Shown: positions 25,064-34,930, counted from the first letter of the stretch. The stretch is DNA of 64,000 nt from HXMU1420-13 sp034669965 (GCA_034669965.1 JAXMOK010000001.1:124001-188000); one strand, 5' to 3'. A program made the numbers and translations. Notes: generated by a model not told the origin, from the sequence alone.

Positions 25064-28000
25064 TTAGAAAATAGCGCTTACAACAAGCTTTATGGTATGT
25101 ATATCAGTTCGCTCTGCAACTGTTCGTCCATCGTAATTAAATGTAATTCGTACTAAATTACTAATACGATATCCGGCATTGATACTCCAAATCATATGTC
25201 TACCTGCTCCGGTACCTTCAGTTAATTCGTAGTTTGTAAAAGTATTTGTTGCCCCCGTTACTTTTGTGTTTCGAAATTCAATGTTACTGCCAAATTGAAT
25301 TCGATCTATTAAAAATGCTCTGGTTGACAATATTGATCGAAATATCTTTGCGTTCGTATCAGCATTAGCATCACTATCCGTTCGATTAACTTTTGATGTA
25401 TATCCTGCTTGTAACCCAAACTGTAACGATCGCGAAAAACGAACTCTGTATCCGGGTTCAATTTCCCAGCTCTTGATATTATAAGATCTTTGAACAAGCT
25501 CATTACTGGAATTTTCTTTGATCGCTCTAGACAGTGTGAGATCAAACCATTGGCTTTTGTTGATTTGGTATTCATTTTCAAACATCAGGTGTTGATCGAA
25601 TGTCTTTACAATTTCTGATGTCCTTTTATTTAGTGAAGTTGAGTTACTATAAAATGCCGAACTTTCCCATTTTTTGGTCGGATTCACCCTCACTCTTTGC
25701 GACCAACTCAATCTACCTTGTATGGTTAAACTGTCGTCGCGAAATGTATCTAATCGCATCAGATAAATTTCATTTTCATCCGGATTTGTTGTGTTTTCAA
25801 AAATATCGAATCTACTTTCCAGCTCTAACGATTTCAGTAAGTTATTTACATCATTATCTGATCCATTAGTTCTAAATGGTGTCCACTCTAATCCATTTCT
25901 AAAGCTTAATTCTGTTGTTGGAATGAGCTCATCCGAAGGCAAAAATTGAAGTATATACGTCCCTTCGTTGGGCGATAATTCCGGGAAAAACTCATCGATT
26001 TCTTCAACGCCATTTTCATTGTTGTCAATCCAAACATATTGTCCCAATTCCGGCCCTACTTCAAAATAAGTTTCTTGCCTAATCGAACGGCGCTGCGTAC
26101 TCACCGAGTACCTTGACCGAATATTTATCCTCTCCGTTTCGATCTGATTTTCGGAATTTATGAGTAATGCATTTGTGTTTCGTCGACCTTGAATTACTTG
26201 GGCTTCACTGAAATTTTTATTTCTGAATCTCACCCTGTTTTTAGTAGAAAAGTACTCCCTCACATTCCATTCGAACCCATACTGCTGTTCAATAGCTGCA
26301 TATTCATCAACAAACTGTCCGTTTTCAAGAATATCCTCATCGCGATAAGCAATACCAGCGGATACAACTCCTTGCTCAAATCGATAGGCTAAACCAGGGG
26401 CAACTTCATAAAACCGAAAGGAATTTCCAGCCAAATCATTTCCGCTAGATCGATCGCGCTTATTTTCGTGCTCAACGTTTATAAAACTGCTCAATCGATC
26501 GGTCAACCCGGTTTGTAAACTTGCCTGTTGCTTTAACCAGTTATTTCTAAAGTCTAATTGATTGATTTCTGTGGATGAAAATTCTTGCTGGTAATTAAAC
26601 ACCGAATTCGGCAGAATTTCAGCACCTATACTCACTGATTGCCTCATACTTTCTTGCCCGGGAAGGCTAAGCCGACCTGCTCCCAAATCAATTTCAATAT
26701 TATCATTGATGAAAGCGCCAATCGAAAGTTCATCAACTTTTTCACCACTTATTTCGTTTTGGATGATGTTCCATTTTCGATCAAATTCTACTTCTCTGGT
26801 ACGTTCAAAAGCTTTAAAATTTCTACCGCTTTGGCGATGTCGGTAATCGAAATCGAACACAGTTGCTCCCAATTCTAAATCACTAGCTTCAAAACCACCT
26901 ATCAACGCAATATCTGCATTGTCATCATCATCCAACGATGAAAACCGGTTTCTATCTACATCACTCAAAGCAAATTCCCCGTACCACCTTATTTTCTCGG
27001 TGATTGAATGTGCCCCGTTTATCGAAATCATTTGATGCTTTTCGGGGGCCGGTAAATTCCTAAATGGCTCGTAGCTCCCTTGCCCCGGGCCTTGCCACTC
27101 ATACAGAAAACCATTTAAAGTAGTTCCTACACGAACATACGAGCCATTTCCTTGCCCCACATTCGAAAATCGAACCGCTAAGTTTGAGGCATTTGTACCT
27201 GCGATATTTTTAAATATTTGATAAGATTGGCCTTGAAATAAAGTATCTATCAACGCATAACGGATATTAAAAGCGTCATCATCTGGATTATCAACAATTC
27301 CGGAAACTAAGGCATTTTGAATGTCGTCCCCCACCGATTCTATCACTTCTATATCGTCTCTAGATAAGCTTTGCTGAGAAAGCAGATCATTCCCGTCAGC
27401 CATTCGGATTACACTTACACCAAGCTCAAAACGATCATCCCACAACTTCTGGTTAGCTTCTCCAGCCAGTAATGTTCTACTGAATTCCTGATCTACATAC
27501 TCATATTCTACAAAGATTCGCGTTTCATCCTTAATAAATACCTGATCGGTGAAGTAGATCTCTCCAAGGCCATAATCGATGATATATTCGTTTTCCTCTC
27601 CTCGTTCTACAAGCTCTCCATTTATATAAACGCGCTCGGTTCCTGCAAGAATAATCACAAAAGGCTCCCCATTTGAACCCGTCAATCGGTACGGTCCTCT
27701 CGTACCTTCAATTCCTTCAAATCGTTGTGTTGAAAAGCTTCCACGAACCGATGAAACTGCAAACTTAGTTTGATTTACATCACCAGAATAACTACCCGAT
27801 GCACCTTGTAACCGGCGATTTAATTTCCCAAAAGTGGTATTGGTGAAATTCACATCCACGTCACCCATTTCTAATTGTGCTTGCTCCGATCTAAGCCGAA
27901 TTAACACCCTATCAAATTCACGAATTGATTGTGTGGTTCCATCCGGTTGAAAAGGAATACTCTGATCCGTTAAAATGGCATCCAATCTGATATCGTCGGT

Positions 28001-28519
28001 AAGTTGCCCACTGAGTTGAAACTGAAGTCCACTTTCGAGGGCAAAGTCCTGGTTTGACCCTACGATTATCCCTCTGCTTAAACTCCCCGATTGCCGGATA
28101 TCCGAAGAAAAGTTGGAACCGGAACGGATTCTCGGCCTTGAAACCGAATCACGATGTTCGAGGGTCGGGATGTATTCCAGCATTTCATTTTGTTGATACT
28201 GCCTGCTCAAGCTAGTCGGAAATCGTCCATAATATATAGACAAAGCCCTTTGATTGGCGATACTCGCTGAATCAAGTTTAGGGATATAAAATCGCCCCGT
28301 TTCTTGATCAAAATGCCAATCTGAAATTAGAATACTGTCGGGTAGAGTGCTTATAACGATCGAATGTTCGTCAAGCCATTTATCAAAAATAAGCGTGGTA
28401 TCAGCTTTAGGAATGGGAATCTCGAAAGATTCGAATAGCAGTGACTGAGCTCGAACGGAATTAATCAACGAACAAAAACACAGGCAAATAAATAAGAGTA
28501 GTGCAAACCGTTGTACCAT
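25064..28519 (-). CDS. Large FCB-group outer-membrane beta-barrel protein of unknown function
   Basis: About 1,150 residues. A signal peptide (FALLLFICLCFCSLINSVRA) follows the ATG at 28519; the longer reading starts at a weak TTG three codons earlier. The N-terminal third holds a conserved-looking block: SGSLSRGIIVGSNQDFALESG, QLSGQLTDDIRLDAILTDQSIPFQPDGTTQ and EFDRVLIRL. An Ig-like strand set with RVYINGELVERGEENEYIIDYGLGEIYFT comes next. The rest alternates short amphipathic strands and ends in LVVSAIF, as an outer-membrane barrel would. I recognise the N-terminal block as shared by large uncharacterised proteins of Bacteroidota-like bacteria. No enzymatic motif is seen. It stands alone, downstream of dsbD by about 70 bases. 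Confidence 0.75.
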   Translation of the reverse strand: MVQRFALLLFICLCFCSLINSVRAQSLLFESFEIPIPKADTTLIFDKWLDEHSIVISTLPDSILISDWHFDQETGRFYIPKLDSASIANQRALSIYYGRFPTSLSRQYQQNEMLEYIPTLEHRDSVSRPRIRSGSNFSSDIRQSGSLSRGIIVGSNQDFALESGLQFQLSGQLTDDIRLDAILTDQSIPFQPDGTTQSIREFDRVLIRLRSEQAQLEMGDVDVNFTNTTFGKLNRRLQGASGSYSGDVNQTKFAVSSVRGSFSTQRFEGIEGTRGPYRLTGSNGEPFVIILAGTERVYINGELVERGEENEYIIDYGLGEIYFTDQVFIKDETRIFVEYEYVDQEFSRTLLAGEANQKLWDDRFELGVSVIRMADGNDLLSQQSLSRDDIEVIESVGDDIQNALVSGIVDNPDDDAFNIRYALIDTLFQGQSYQIFKNIAGTNASNLAVRFSNVGQGNGSYVRVGTTLNGFLYEWQGPGQGSYEPFRNLPAPEKHQMISINGAHSITEKIRWYGEFALSDVDRNRFSSLDDDDNADIALIGGFEASDLELGATVFDFDYRHRQSGRNFKAFERTREVEFDRKWNIIQNEISGEKVDELSIGAFINDNIEIDLGAGRLSLPGQESMRQSVSIGAEILPNSVFNYQQEFSSTEINQLDFRNNWLKQQASLQTGLTDRLSSFINVEHENKRDRSSGNDLAGNSFRFYEVAPGLAYRFEQGVVSAGIAYRDEDILENGQFVDEYAAIEQQYGFEWNVREYFSTKNRVRFRNKNFSEAQVIQGRRNTNALLINSENQIETERINIRSRYSVSTQRRSIRQETYFEVGPELGQYVWIDNNENGVEEIDEFFPELSPNEGTYILQFLPSDELIPTTELSFRNGLEWTPFRTNGSDNDVNNLLKSLELESRFDIFENTTNPDENEIYLMRLDTFRDDSLTIQGRLSWSQRVRVNPTKKWESSAFYSNSTSLNKRTSEIVKTFDQHLMFENEYQINKSQWFDLTLSRAIKENSSNELVQRSYNIKSWEIEPGYRVRFSRSLQFGLQAGYTSKVNRTDSDANADTNAKIFRSILSTRAFLIDRIQFGSNIEFRNTKVTGATNTFTNYELTEGTGAGRHMIWSINAGYRISNLVRITFNYDGRTVAERTDIHTIKLVVSAIF

Positions 28520-28589
28520 CGGTGCCAATCACATTCTGCAATCAAACGACTGCGTTGAGCATTAATATAAATGGTAGCGGTATTTCTGC

Positions 28590-30500
28590 TTATTTGGAAT
28601 TAAAAGAGTTAAGACCTTTATCCAAAAAGGATACAAATTTTTCGGATGCGATGTAACCCAACTCCTGCGCCATTACTTGTTTGTTGGTTGGATCCAGAAT
28701 TACGTAGGTAGGCAACGCAACATTACCTGTTAACTGAAACTGAATTTGCTGATTTTTTTGTGCATCAGCGCCGCCATCGGTGTAAAGTTTAACCAATTTC
28801 ATTTGATTGAACCGCTCCCGAACCTCGGCCAGAGGAAATACATTCGATTCCATAGCTCGACAATTTGTACACGTATAACCGGTAAAATCGAGGAATACCG
28901 GAACTCCTTCGATTTTTGCTTGTTCGATTGCAGCTTCGTAATCCGATTCCCAACCGTCATCAGCAGAAACTGAACCGGTTCCACCCATCGCGGCTATGGT
29001 TCCAACCACACTCACATCAGTTTGCATTTTTGGAGGAAGCCAGCTGTCCCAAATCCCTAGCGAAGCCCCCATCAAACCGGGAATGAGATAAAAACTAAAC
29101 AGCAAAAACGGAATGGAAAGTAACAATCTTCCTGTAGAAATAAACTCCGGCTTTTTCTCGTGTTTTAGTACAAAAACTCCTAATAAGTACAATCCTGCGA
29201 TTAAGAAAATGGCGATCCAAAGCGCAATGGCAAACGGGCGACTGATGAGTCCCCACCCTAAAACTAAATCAACATTGGAGAAGAATTTTATGGCTGCTGC
29301 CAGTTCGATAAAGCCAAGCAACACTTTCACAACATTCATCCACGAGCCGCTTTTTGGCAACGATTCCAACCACTGCGGGAACATCGCAAATAAAACGAAG
29401 GGACTAGAAAATGCTGCCGAGAATCCAATCATACCAATGATAGGGTAAAACCATTCACCACCGGCAGTTGCGGCAAAAACAGCTCCTACAAACGGTGCCG
29501 TACAAGAAAATGAAACAGCTGCGATGGTAAAAGCCATAAAAAGGATGCCTAATACTCCACTACTCTCATTGCTTTTACGGTTGAGGAAATTAGTGAACTG
29601 ATGCGGCAATTGAAGCTCGTACATCCCCAATAAACTCAAACCAAAAGCTACCAATACAATCGCAATAAATGTGTTTATGAATGGATCAGAGGCAAAATTC
29701 TGCGCTGCGGAGGCCCCAAAAATTGCTGCCAACATAAAGCCTATCAAGGTAAAGGTGATAATGATCGCAAAACCAAATAACAGGGCTTTGCCAACCCCTT
29801 TCTTTTCATTGCTTTGTTTACTGAAGTAGGAAACGGTGAGTGGAATCATTGGAAACACGCATGGGGTAAGCAGTGCTGCAAAACCTGCTAATATTGCAAT
29901 CCATAAAAAGGAGAAAATCCCATCAGCTCCAAGACCCGATGACCTTACTGCCGAACCGGAATCAACTGAACTTGAGGAAGCGCCGCCAATCGCAGCTTCA
30001 ATAGGATTATCAGAAACCCCAATTACATCAACGGTGACAATGATTGATTTACGCTTGGGTGGAAGACACACCCGATCGTCACACACTTGATAAAACACTT
30101 CGATGTCGAGTGTTTGGGTGCCGGTCATTTCTGTTTTTACGGCAACGGGAACTTCGAAATTAGCGAAGGTAGAATGCCAGCCTAAGTCGGCCTCAAAATT
30201 CGGATCGAATTCAATATCAGCCTTCGATTCCACTACTTCATCGGCAATAATAAAATTGTTCGATTTGGCTGAAAATGCAGTTGGATAAGGCCCTGCATCA
30301 GGATCGTTTAATACAGAATATAAATGCCATTCGCCCTCGATCGAGGCATCAATTAATATAGAAAAGCTATCGCCGGCTAGCACCTCATTAGGCGCCTCAA
30401 CCACTTCAAATTTTACCGGGTCAGGGATTTGGGCGAATAAAAAAAATGGGGATAACATCAAAATGATGATCCCCATTAAACGTGTTGAATTCTTTTTCAT
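28590..30500 (-). CDS. dsbD: Thiol:disulfide interchange protein DsbD
   Basis: Moves reducing power from cytoplasmic thioredoxin to the periplasm. The ATG at 30500 is used (636 residues) because a signal peptide, MKKNSTRLMGIIILMLSPFFLFAQ, begins there; the 39 residues of the longer frame are unsupported. The N-terminal DsbD-alpha-like domain has a CDDRVC pair (about residue 140). The central domain has eight or so transmembrane helices with cysteines in LTPCVFPMIPL and AVSFSCTAPFVG. The C-terminal thioredoxin domain has the CxxC motif YTCTNCRAME. Domain order is that of full DsbD. It is 131 bases downstream of rplI and may share its transcript. Confidence 0.93.
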   Translation of the reverse strand: MKKNSTRLMGIIILMLSPFFLFAQIPDPVKFEVVEAPNEVLAGDSFSILIDASIEGEWHLYSVLNDPDAGPYPTAFSAKSNNFIIADEVVESKADIEFDPNFEADLGWHSTFANFEVPVAVKTEMTGTQTLDIEVFYQVCDDRVCLPPKRKSIIVTVDVIGVSDNPIEAAIGGASSSSVDSGSAVRSSGLGADGIFSFLWIAILAGFAALLTPCVFPMIPLTVSYFSKQSNEKKGVGKALLFGFAIIITFTLIGFMLAAIFGASAAQNFASDPFINTFIAIVLVAFGLSLLGMYELQLPHQFTNFLNRKSNESSGVLGILFMAFTIAAVSFSCTAPFVGAVFAATAGGEWFYPIIGMIGFSAAFSSPFVLFAMFPQWLESLPKSGSWMNVVKVLLGFIELAAAIKFFSNVDLVLGWGLISRPFAIALWIAIFLIAGLYLLGVFVLKHEKKPEFISTGRLLLSIPFLLFSFYLIPGLMGASLGIWDSWLPPKMQTDVSVVGTIAAMGGTGSVSADDGWESDYEAAIEQAKIEGVPVFLDFTGYTCTNCRAMESNVFPLAEVRERFNQMKLVKLYTDGGADAQKNQQIQFQLTGNVALPTYVILDPTNKQVMAQELGYIASEKFVSFLDKGLNSFNSK

Positions 30501-30630
30501 CGGGGTTGCTTGCTGGTTTATCAAAGCGTGATAGAATGATACGAGGCTAAGTTTTGCTTTCAAAACTGCTGAAATAACAATTTTGTAACAAAATGATATT
30601 GCCCACCATTCAAGCAATCAGATGTTTGGG

Positions 30631-31077
30631 TCAGTCGTCTTTAACTACCCAGAATTTCACAGTTGGCTTTAAATCGCCAAGTAAACTTACTGTAGCAGTG
30701 TATTCGCCAAGTACTTTAACATCAGAGTCGATCGAAATATCTCTACGATCAACCATAATGTTTCTTTCCTGAAGTGCTTCAGCAATTTGTACGTTTGTTA
30801 CAGTACCGTGAATTTTGTCATCTTCACCAGTGGTAACTGAGATAGTTAGCGAAGTTGCTTCCAAAATTTTAGCAAGATCTTTTGCTTCTTTCACAGTAAG
30901 CTCAGCCTGAATAGCTGCTCTCTTCTTCATTAATTCCAACTCAGCAATAGCTCCTTTTGTTGCCAAAACTGCTTTCTTTTGTGGAATTAAGAAGTTGCGA
31001 CCATAGCCATCTTTAACGGCTACAAGATCACCGGCACTACCTAATTTATCGATGTCTTCTTTTAAAATAACTTTCAT
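30631..31077 (-). CDS. rplI: Large-subunit ribosomal protein bL9
   Basis: Binds 23S rRNA at the base of the L1 stalk and helps maintain reading frame. The N-terminal MKVILKEDIDKLGSAGDLVAVKDGYGRNFLIPQKKA is the L9 signature, followed by the long connecting helix (about residues 42-75) and the C-terminal domain. Length 148 is typical. A good ribosome binding site (GGGAG) precedes the ATG. It is the third gene in the rpsF-rpsR-rplI operon. Confidence 0.98.
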   Translation of the reverse strand: MKVILKEDIDKLGSAGDLVAVKDGYGRNFLIPQKKAVLATKGAIAELELMKKRAAIQAELTVKEAKDLAKILEATSLTISVTTGEDDKIHGTVTNVQIAEALQERNIMVDRRDISIDSDVKVLGEYTATVSLLGDLKPTVKFWVVKDD

Positions 31078-31095
31078 TGGTATACTCCCTGGATA

Positions 31096-31347
31096 TTAGC
31101 GTAAGTTTTCAGCTACGTATGGCATAAGCGCTAAAAAACGAGCACGCTTAATAGCTCTTGTAAGCTGGCGTTGGTGTTTTGCACTTGTTCCGGTAACACG
31201 ACGTGGAAGAATTTTTCCTTGGTCGTTGGTGAAACGTTGTAGTGTATCAACATCTTTGTAATCGATGTATTCTAGCCCTGCTTGGGTGAATTTACACTGC
31301 TTAACTTTACGAACGCTTTTCTTTGGGTGTGATGGATTCTTAATCAT
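31096..31347 (-). CDS. rpsR: Small-subunit ribosomal protein bS18
   Basis: Forms a heterodimer with S6 on the platform of the 30S subunit. The 83-residue protein contains the S18 core YIDYKDVDTLQRFTNDQGKILPRRVTGTSAKHQRQLTRAIKRARFLALMPY. It has a basic N-terminal tail that carries a cysteine (KQCKFTQAG). It lies directly between rpsF and rplI; the ssb gene often found between rpsF and rpsR in other phyla is absent. Confidence 0.98.
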   Translation of the reverse strand: MIKNPSHPKKSVRKVKQCKFTQAGLEYIDYKDVDTLQRFTNDQGKILPRRVTGTSAKHQRQLTRAIKRARFLALMPYVAENLR

Positions 31348-31371
31348 GAGAAATTTCCTTTAATGTTGCGA

Positions 31372-31746
31372 TTACCCTTCTGTTTCTTCTTCAGCTACCT
31401 CAAATACATTCGGCACTGCATTTTTCTTTACTAACTCGCGATGACGCATCATTTTTGCATCAAATTTGAGCGTAAGGTAACGCATGTAGTTGTCGTCGAT
31501 GCGTAAGAAACGCTCAACAACTGGAATTGCATCGGCGGGTGCCACTAGATACATATTTACATAGTATCCACTGTTCTTTTTGTCGATTTCGTAAGCAAAC
31601 TTACGTAATCCCCACTCGTTAACTTCTTCAATTTCTGCGCCGTTGTCGGTGAAAAGCTTTGTAACCTGATCAACAGCTGCTTTAGTCTGTTCGTCTTCCA
31701 GAACAGGGTTTACGATGTACGTAAACTCGTAATAGTTTTTACTCAT
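31372..31746 (-). CDS. rpsF: Small-subunit ribosomal protein bS6
   Basis: Partner of S18 in the 30S platform. The 124-residue ferredoxin-like protein shows YYEFTYIVNPVLEDEQTKAAVDQ, the WGLRKFAYEIDKKNSGYYVNMYL segment and RFLRIDDNYMRYLTLK. The C-terminal 20 residues are acidic, as in many S6 proteins. It is the first gene of the operon; a stem-loop in the leader may allow feedback by the S6-S18 dimer. Confidence 0.97.
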   Translation of the reverse strand: MSKNYYEFTYIVNPVLEDEQTKAAVDQVTKLFTDNGAEIEEVNEWGLRKFAYEIDKKNSGYYVNMYLVAPADAIPVVERFLRIDDNYMRYLTLKFDAKMMRHRELVKKNAVPNVFEVAEEETEG

Positions 31747-31782
31747 AATGTTTCTTTGGATGTTTCCGTTTATTTGAAAACA

Positions 31783-31806
31783 GTTGCTCTGGATTTTCCG
31801 AGCAAC
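31783..31806 (-). promoter_or_regulatory. Leader stem-loop upstream of rpsF
   Basis: In the minus-strand transcript, GTTGCTC pairs perfectly with GAGCAAC around a 10-base loop in which GGA and TCC can pair further, leaving one bulged A. It lies 36 bases before the rpsF start and lacks a T-tract. A leader that binds the S6-S18 complex is known in many bacteria; assignment here is by position and shape only. Confidence 0.4.
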
Positions 31807-31865
31807 AGATAGCCTTAAATATACACAATTTCTAAGTTAGTATGCTACCTGCATTGCTAAATTGT

Positions 31866-32150
31866 TTAGCTCAACACCGCTTCTATCTTTGTAGCCAATT
31901 CAATGTCTTTTTCGCTCACTTTATTACCGATATCATGTGTTTGTAAGGCAATCCCAACCCGATTATATACATTGGATAAATTCGGGTGATGCCCCAAGTT
32001 TTCGGCTTCGAAGCCTACTCTTACAATAAAAGCCAAAGCTTCTTTAAAATCGTTAAACTCGAAATCTTTTTTAATCATATCGTCTTCGAATTTCCATCCA
32101 TCTAACTCAGATAAAAGCTTAATAATTTTTTCTTCTTTTAATGGTTCCAT
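31866..32150 (-). CDS. Pterin-4a-carbinolamine dehydratase
   Basis: Dehydrates the 4a-hydroxy-tetrahydropterin formed by pterin-dependent aromatic hydroxylases, recycling the cofactor. The 94-residue protein has the family core: WKFEDDMIKKDFEFNDFKEALAFIVRVGFEAENLGHHPNLSNVYNRVGIALQTHD. The histidine pair of LGHHP and the TH of QTHDIG are the usual active-site residues. It is a single gene between the rpsF leader and a divergent antiporter gene. Together with folE2 and a PTPS-like gene 17 kb away it points to a tetrahydropterin cofactor, although pterin dehydratases also occur in genomes lacking aromatic hydroxylases. Confidence 0.93.
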   Translation of the reverse strand: MEPLKEEKIIKLLSELDGWKFEDDMIKKDFEFNDFKEALAFIVRVGFEAENLGHHPNLSNVYNRVGIALQTHDIGNKVSEKDIELATKIEAVLS

Positions 32151-32325
32151 AATGCTTTTTGTTTGATTATCTATGCCTGCTAGAACATAACAATCAAAAT
32201 GAACGTTTTTGGGCTTAACAAACTTTTAATTTCAAATCTTTTATATACTTTAAAGCTGCTTTTTGAAAGCTCTTGAGTTATGCTATTTTCAGTCCGATAA
32301 GAGTTCAAAACCTAAATTCTTAGAG

Positions 32326-33762
32326 ATGCCACAAAAATACAGACATACACTGAAATTCGTATTTCTACTTTTCGGGATCGTATTCATCCCAGATTTACTG
32401 CTTGCCGCTGAAGGTAGTGGGCATGGAATTGAAGGAAGCGGTTTAAATTTACTTTGGACCATCCCCTTCGCCGGAATATTGCTTTCTATAGCAATTTGTC
32501 CACTCGTAAACGAAGAATGGTGGCATCACAACTTTGGGAAAGTGTCGGCCTTTTGGGGCTTGTTACTCGTTATCCCGATGATTATAACCTTCGGTTTTGA
32601 CGCAACTCTCTACGAAGTTCTTCACGCCTATTTGCTAGAATATTTTCCTTTCATAATTCTCTTGTTGGCACTGTTCACCATATCAGGTGGTGTAAGAATA
32701 AAAGGATATTTAAAAGGAACACCCGAGGTTAACACCGGAATCCTACTAATAGGTACAATACTTGCCAGCTGGATGGGTACAACCGGTGCAGCAATGTTGT
32801 TAATCCGCCCAATATTACGTGCCAATGCCTGGAGAAATACCAAAAAACATATTGTAATCTTTTTCATATTTCTTGTTGCAAACGTAGGTGGCTCATTAAC
32901 TCCACTTGGTGATCCACCATTATTTTTAGGCTTTTTGCAAGGCGTAGATTTCTTCTGGACTACAACAAATTTGTTCTGGGAAATGGCATTTGTGTCAGTA
33001 GTTTTACTGATTATCTATTATGCTTGGGATAAGTATTTGTACAAGAAAGAAACCAATACTGCACCAATAGACGATGGTAGCGAGCCGCTCGGGCTGGAAG
33101 GTTCTTTTAACTTATTCTTGATTTTAGGTGTGGTTGCTGCTGTGTTATTCTCAGGGTTGGTTCACCTTGGCGAATTTACTGTGTTTCATGTACATGTAAA
33201 ATTCGAAAATGTAGCTCGTGATGTTGCGCTACTATTCTTAACATGGGTTAGCTGGCATTTCACATCAAAAGAAAGCCGGGCTGCAAACGGTTTCAATTGG
33301 TTCCCAATTCAAGAAGTTGGAAAATTATTCGCCGGAATATTTATAACCATAATCGCCCCTATTGCAATGTTGAAAGCAGCTAATAATGGTGAAGGGGCAT
33401 TACAGTTTATAAACAATGCGGTTTTCGATGGTTCAGGCGATCCTATTAACACCATGTTTTTCTGGATCACAGGATTACTCTCTGCGTTTTTAGACAATGC
33501 CCCAACTTACTTGGTTTTCTTTAATGCTGCTGGTGGTAACGCCGAAGTTCTGATGTATGAAATGACTCAAACGCTGGTCGCAATTTCTGCAGGTGCCGTA
33601 TTCTTTGGCGCGTTAACCTACATTGGAAACGCACCAAACTTCATGGTAAAATCTATTGCTGATCAAAACGGTGTAAAAATGCCAAGTTTCGGTGGGTATA
33701 TGATTTGGTCGGTAGGTATATTAGTGCCTGTATACTTATTAGTAACCTGGATATTTATCTAA
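32326..33762 (+). CDS. Sodium:proton antiporter of the NhaD/ArsB type
   Basis: A polytopic inner-membrane transporter of about 478 residues from the ATG at 32326; a longer frame begins 21 codons earlier but its N-terminus is not membrane-like. About 12 hydrophobic helices are seen. Signature stretches are LASWMGTTGAAMLLIRPILRANAW, NVGGSLTPLGDPPLFLGFLQGVDFFW and GLLSAFLDNAPTYLVFFNAA, which match the ion-transporter superfamily containing NhaD and ArsB. The first helix may be a cleaved or uncleaved signal (FVFLLFGIVFIPDLLLAAEG). Export of Na+ or Li+ in exchange for protons is inferred from family. It is followed 4 bases later by a barrel protein gene. Confidence 0.83.
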   Translation: MPQKYRHTLKFVFLLFGIVFIPDLLLAAEGSGHGIEGSGLNLLWTIPFAGILLSIAICPLVNEEWWHHNFGKVSAFWGLLLVIPMIITFGFDATLYEVLHAYLLEYFPFIILLLALFTISGGVRIKGYLKGTPEVNTGILLIGTILASWMGTTGAAMLLIRPILRANAWRNTKKHIVIFFIFLVANVGGSLTPLGDPPLFLGFLQGVDFFWTTTNLFWEMAFVSVVLLIIYYAWDKYLYKKETNTAPIDDGSEPLGLEGSFNLFLILGVVAAVLFSGLVHLGEFTVFHVHVKFENVARDVALLFLTWVSWHFTSKESRAANGFNWFPIQEVGKLFAGIFITIIAPIAMLKAANNGEGALQFINNAVFDGSGDPINTMFFWITGLLSAFLDNAPTYLVFFNAAGGNAEVLMYEMTQTLVAISAGAVFFGALTYIGNAPNFMVKSIADQNGVKMPSFGGYMIWSVGILVPVYLLVTWIFI

Positions 33763-33766
33763 CACA

Positions 33767-34930
33767 TTGCATACCAACTATTTTCAATACCGGGCGATAG
33801 TAATTATCGCCCTTTTTTGTTTTGGAACTCTACAAAACGCGCAAGCTCAATCCGTTTCGGGAACGGATTCTACAGAGTTCGCTTTTCTCCCGGCTGTTGC
33901 CTTTAATTCAGATCTTGGCCTGATTGGCGGGGGAGTTTTTAATTGGTATATCTACAAAGATAGTGTAGAACCTTTTTATGGTTTTATAAATCTAAGTGCG
34001 ATTGTTTCAACCAAAGGTTTAGCGTCGTTTTCATTGTTTTATGATAAGCCCAAAGCGTTTAATCGAAACCTTCGCCTTACATCAGAAGTTTATTCATCGC
34101 GATTTTTTGAAGATGCTTACTTTGGAATTGGCAATTACTCGGTCATCAAAAACCCACCTGAAAATCTACCGGGTTATTATCAATTTAAATCCTTTGCTGC
34201 AGGCTTTCGAGTTAAAGGGAGATTCCCACTCGTTCGACCAAATAAAGCATCACAATTAGATGCAAACCTCATCATAAACACCCGCTACGAAACCCCTTGG
34301 GATAATGGCTCAGATCGCCTAATTACGTTAGATGCTCCCTTAGGCATTGATGGCGGTGTAACATCGATGCTAGGCTTGGGATTAGTCTGGGAGGCCCGTA
34401 ACTCCGAATTTCAACCAACCTCGGGCACTTATGCAAGTTCCAACATCGAAATTGGAAATTCACTTTGGGGAAGCACCTTTGATCTTACCGTTTTTGAAAG
34501 TGAATTAAGACATTACTACACTTTTTTTCTGATACGAGAAATCACATTCGCAAATCGGGTTATGGCCAGATTCACCAACGGCGAGGTTCCCTACTGGAAA
34601 CTCTCTTATGCCGGCGATGAGGAAACTTTACGAGGTTTTGAGAGCCGACGGTTTTCCGACGATCATGCAGTTCTTTTAAACAGCGAACTTAGAACATGGC
34701 TTTTCGAAATTCCCGAAAATGAGATGCGCTTCGGAGGAACATTATTTATGGATATTGGGCGAACATTTGCAGAAGACACCGATGTTAATACCATAAAAAA
34801 TGATTTAAAAACAACTTTCGGTTTTGGAGCACTAGCCTCCTTTTTTACTCCCGATTTCATCATACGATGCGATTTCGGATTCTCAAAAGAAGGAACCGGT
34901 GTTTATTTTACCACCGGTTTTATGTTTTAA
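33767..34930 (+). CDS. BamA/TamA-like outer-membrane barrel protein (surface antigen D15 family)
   Basis: A 387-residue protein whose only usable start is TTG, followed by a signal peptide (AIVIIALFCFGTLQNAQAQ). There are no POTRA domains; the protein is nearly all barrel. The C-terminal strands carry LSYAGDEETLRGFESRRFSDDHAVLLNSELR, resembling the RGF/Y motif of Omp85 proteins, and the final residues GVYFTTGFMF end in Phe. This matches short Omp85-like barrels sometimes annotated as BamA/TamA family outer-membrane proteins. It lies 4 bases after the antiporter stop, probably co-transcribed. Its function is unknown, and it cannot replace BamA without POTRA domains. Confidence 0.8.
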   Translation: MHTNYFQYRAIVIIALFCFGTLQNAQAQSVSGTDSTEFAFLPAVAFNSDLGLIGGGVFNWYIYKDSVEPFYGFINLSAIVSTKGLASFSLFYDKPKAFNRNLRLTSEVYSSRFFEDAYFGIGNYSVIKNPPENLPGYYQFKSFAAGFRVKGRFPLVRPNKASQLDANLIINTRYETPWDNGSDRLITLDAPLGIDGGVTSMLGLGLVWEARNSEFQPTSGTYASSNIEIGNSLWGSTFDLTVFESELRHYYTFFLIREITFANRVMARFTNGEVPYWKLSYAGDEETLRGFESRRFSDDHAVLLNSELRTWLFEIPENEMRFGGTLFMDIGRTFAEDTDVNTIKNDLKTTFGFGALASFFTPDFIIRCDFGFSKEGTGVYFTTGFMF

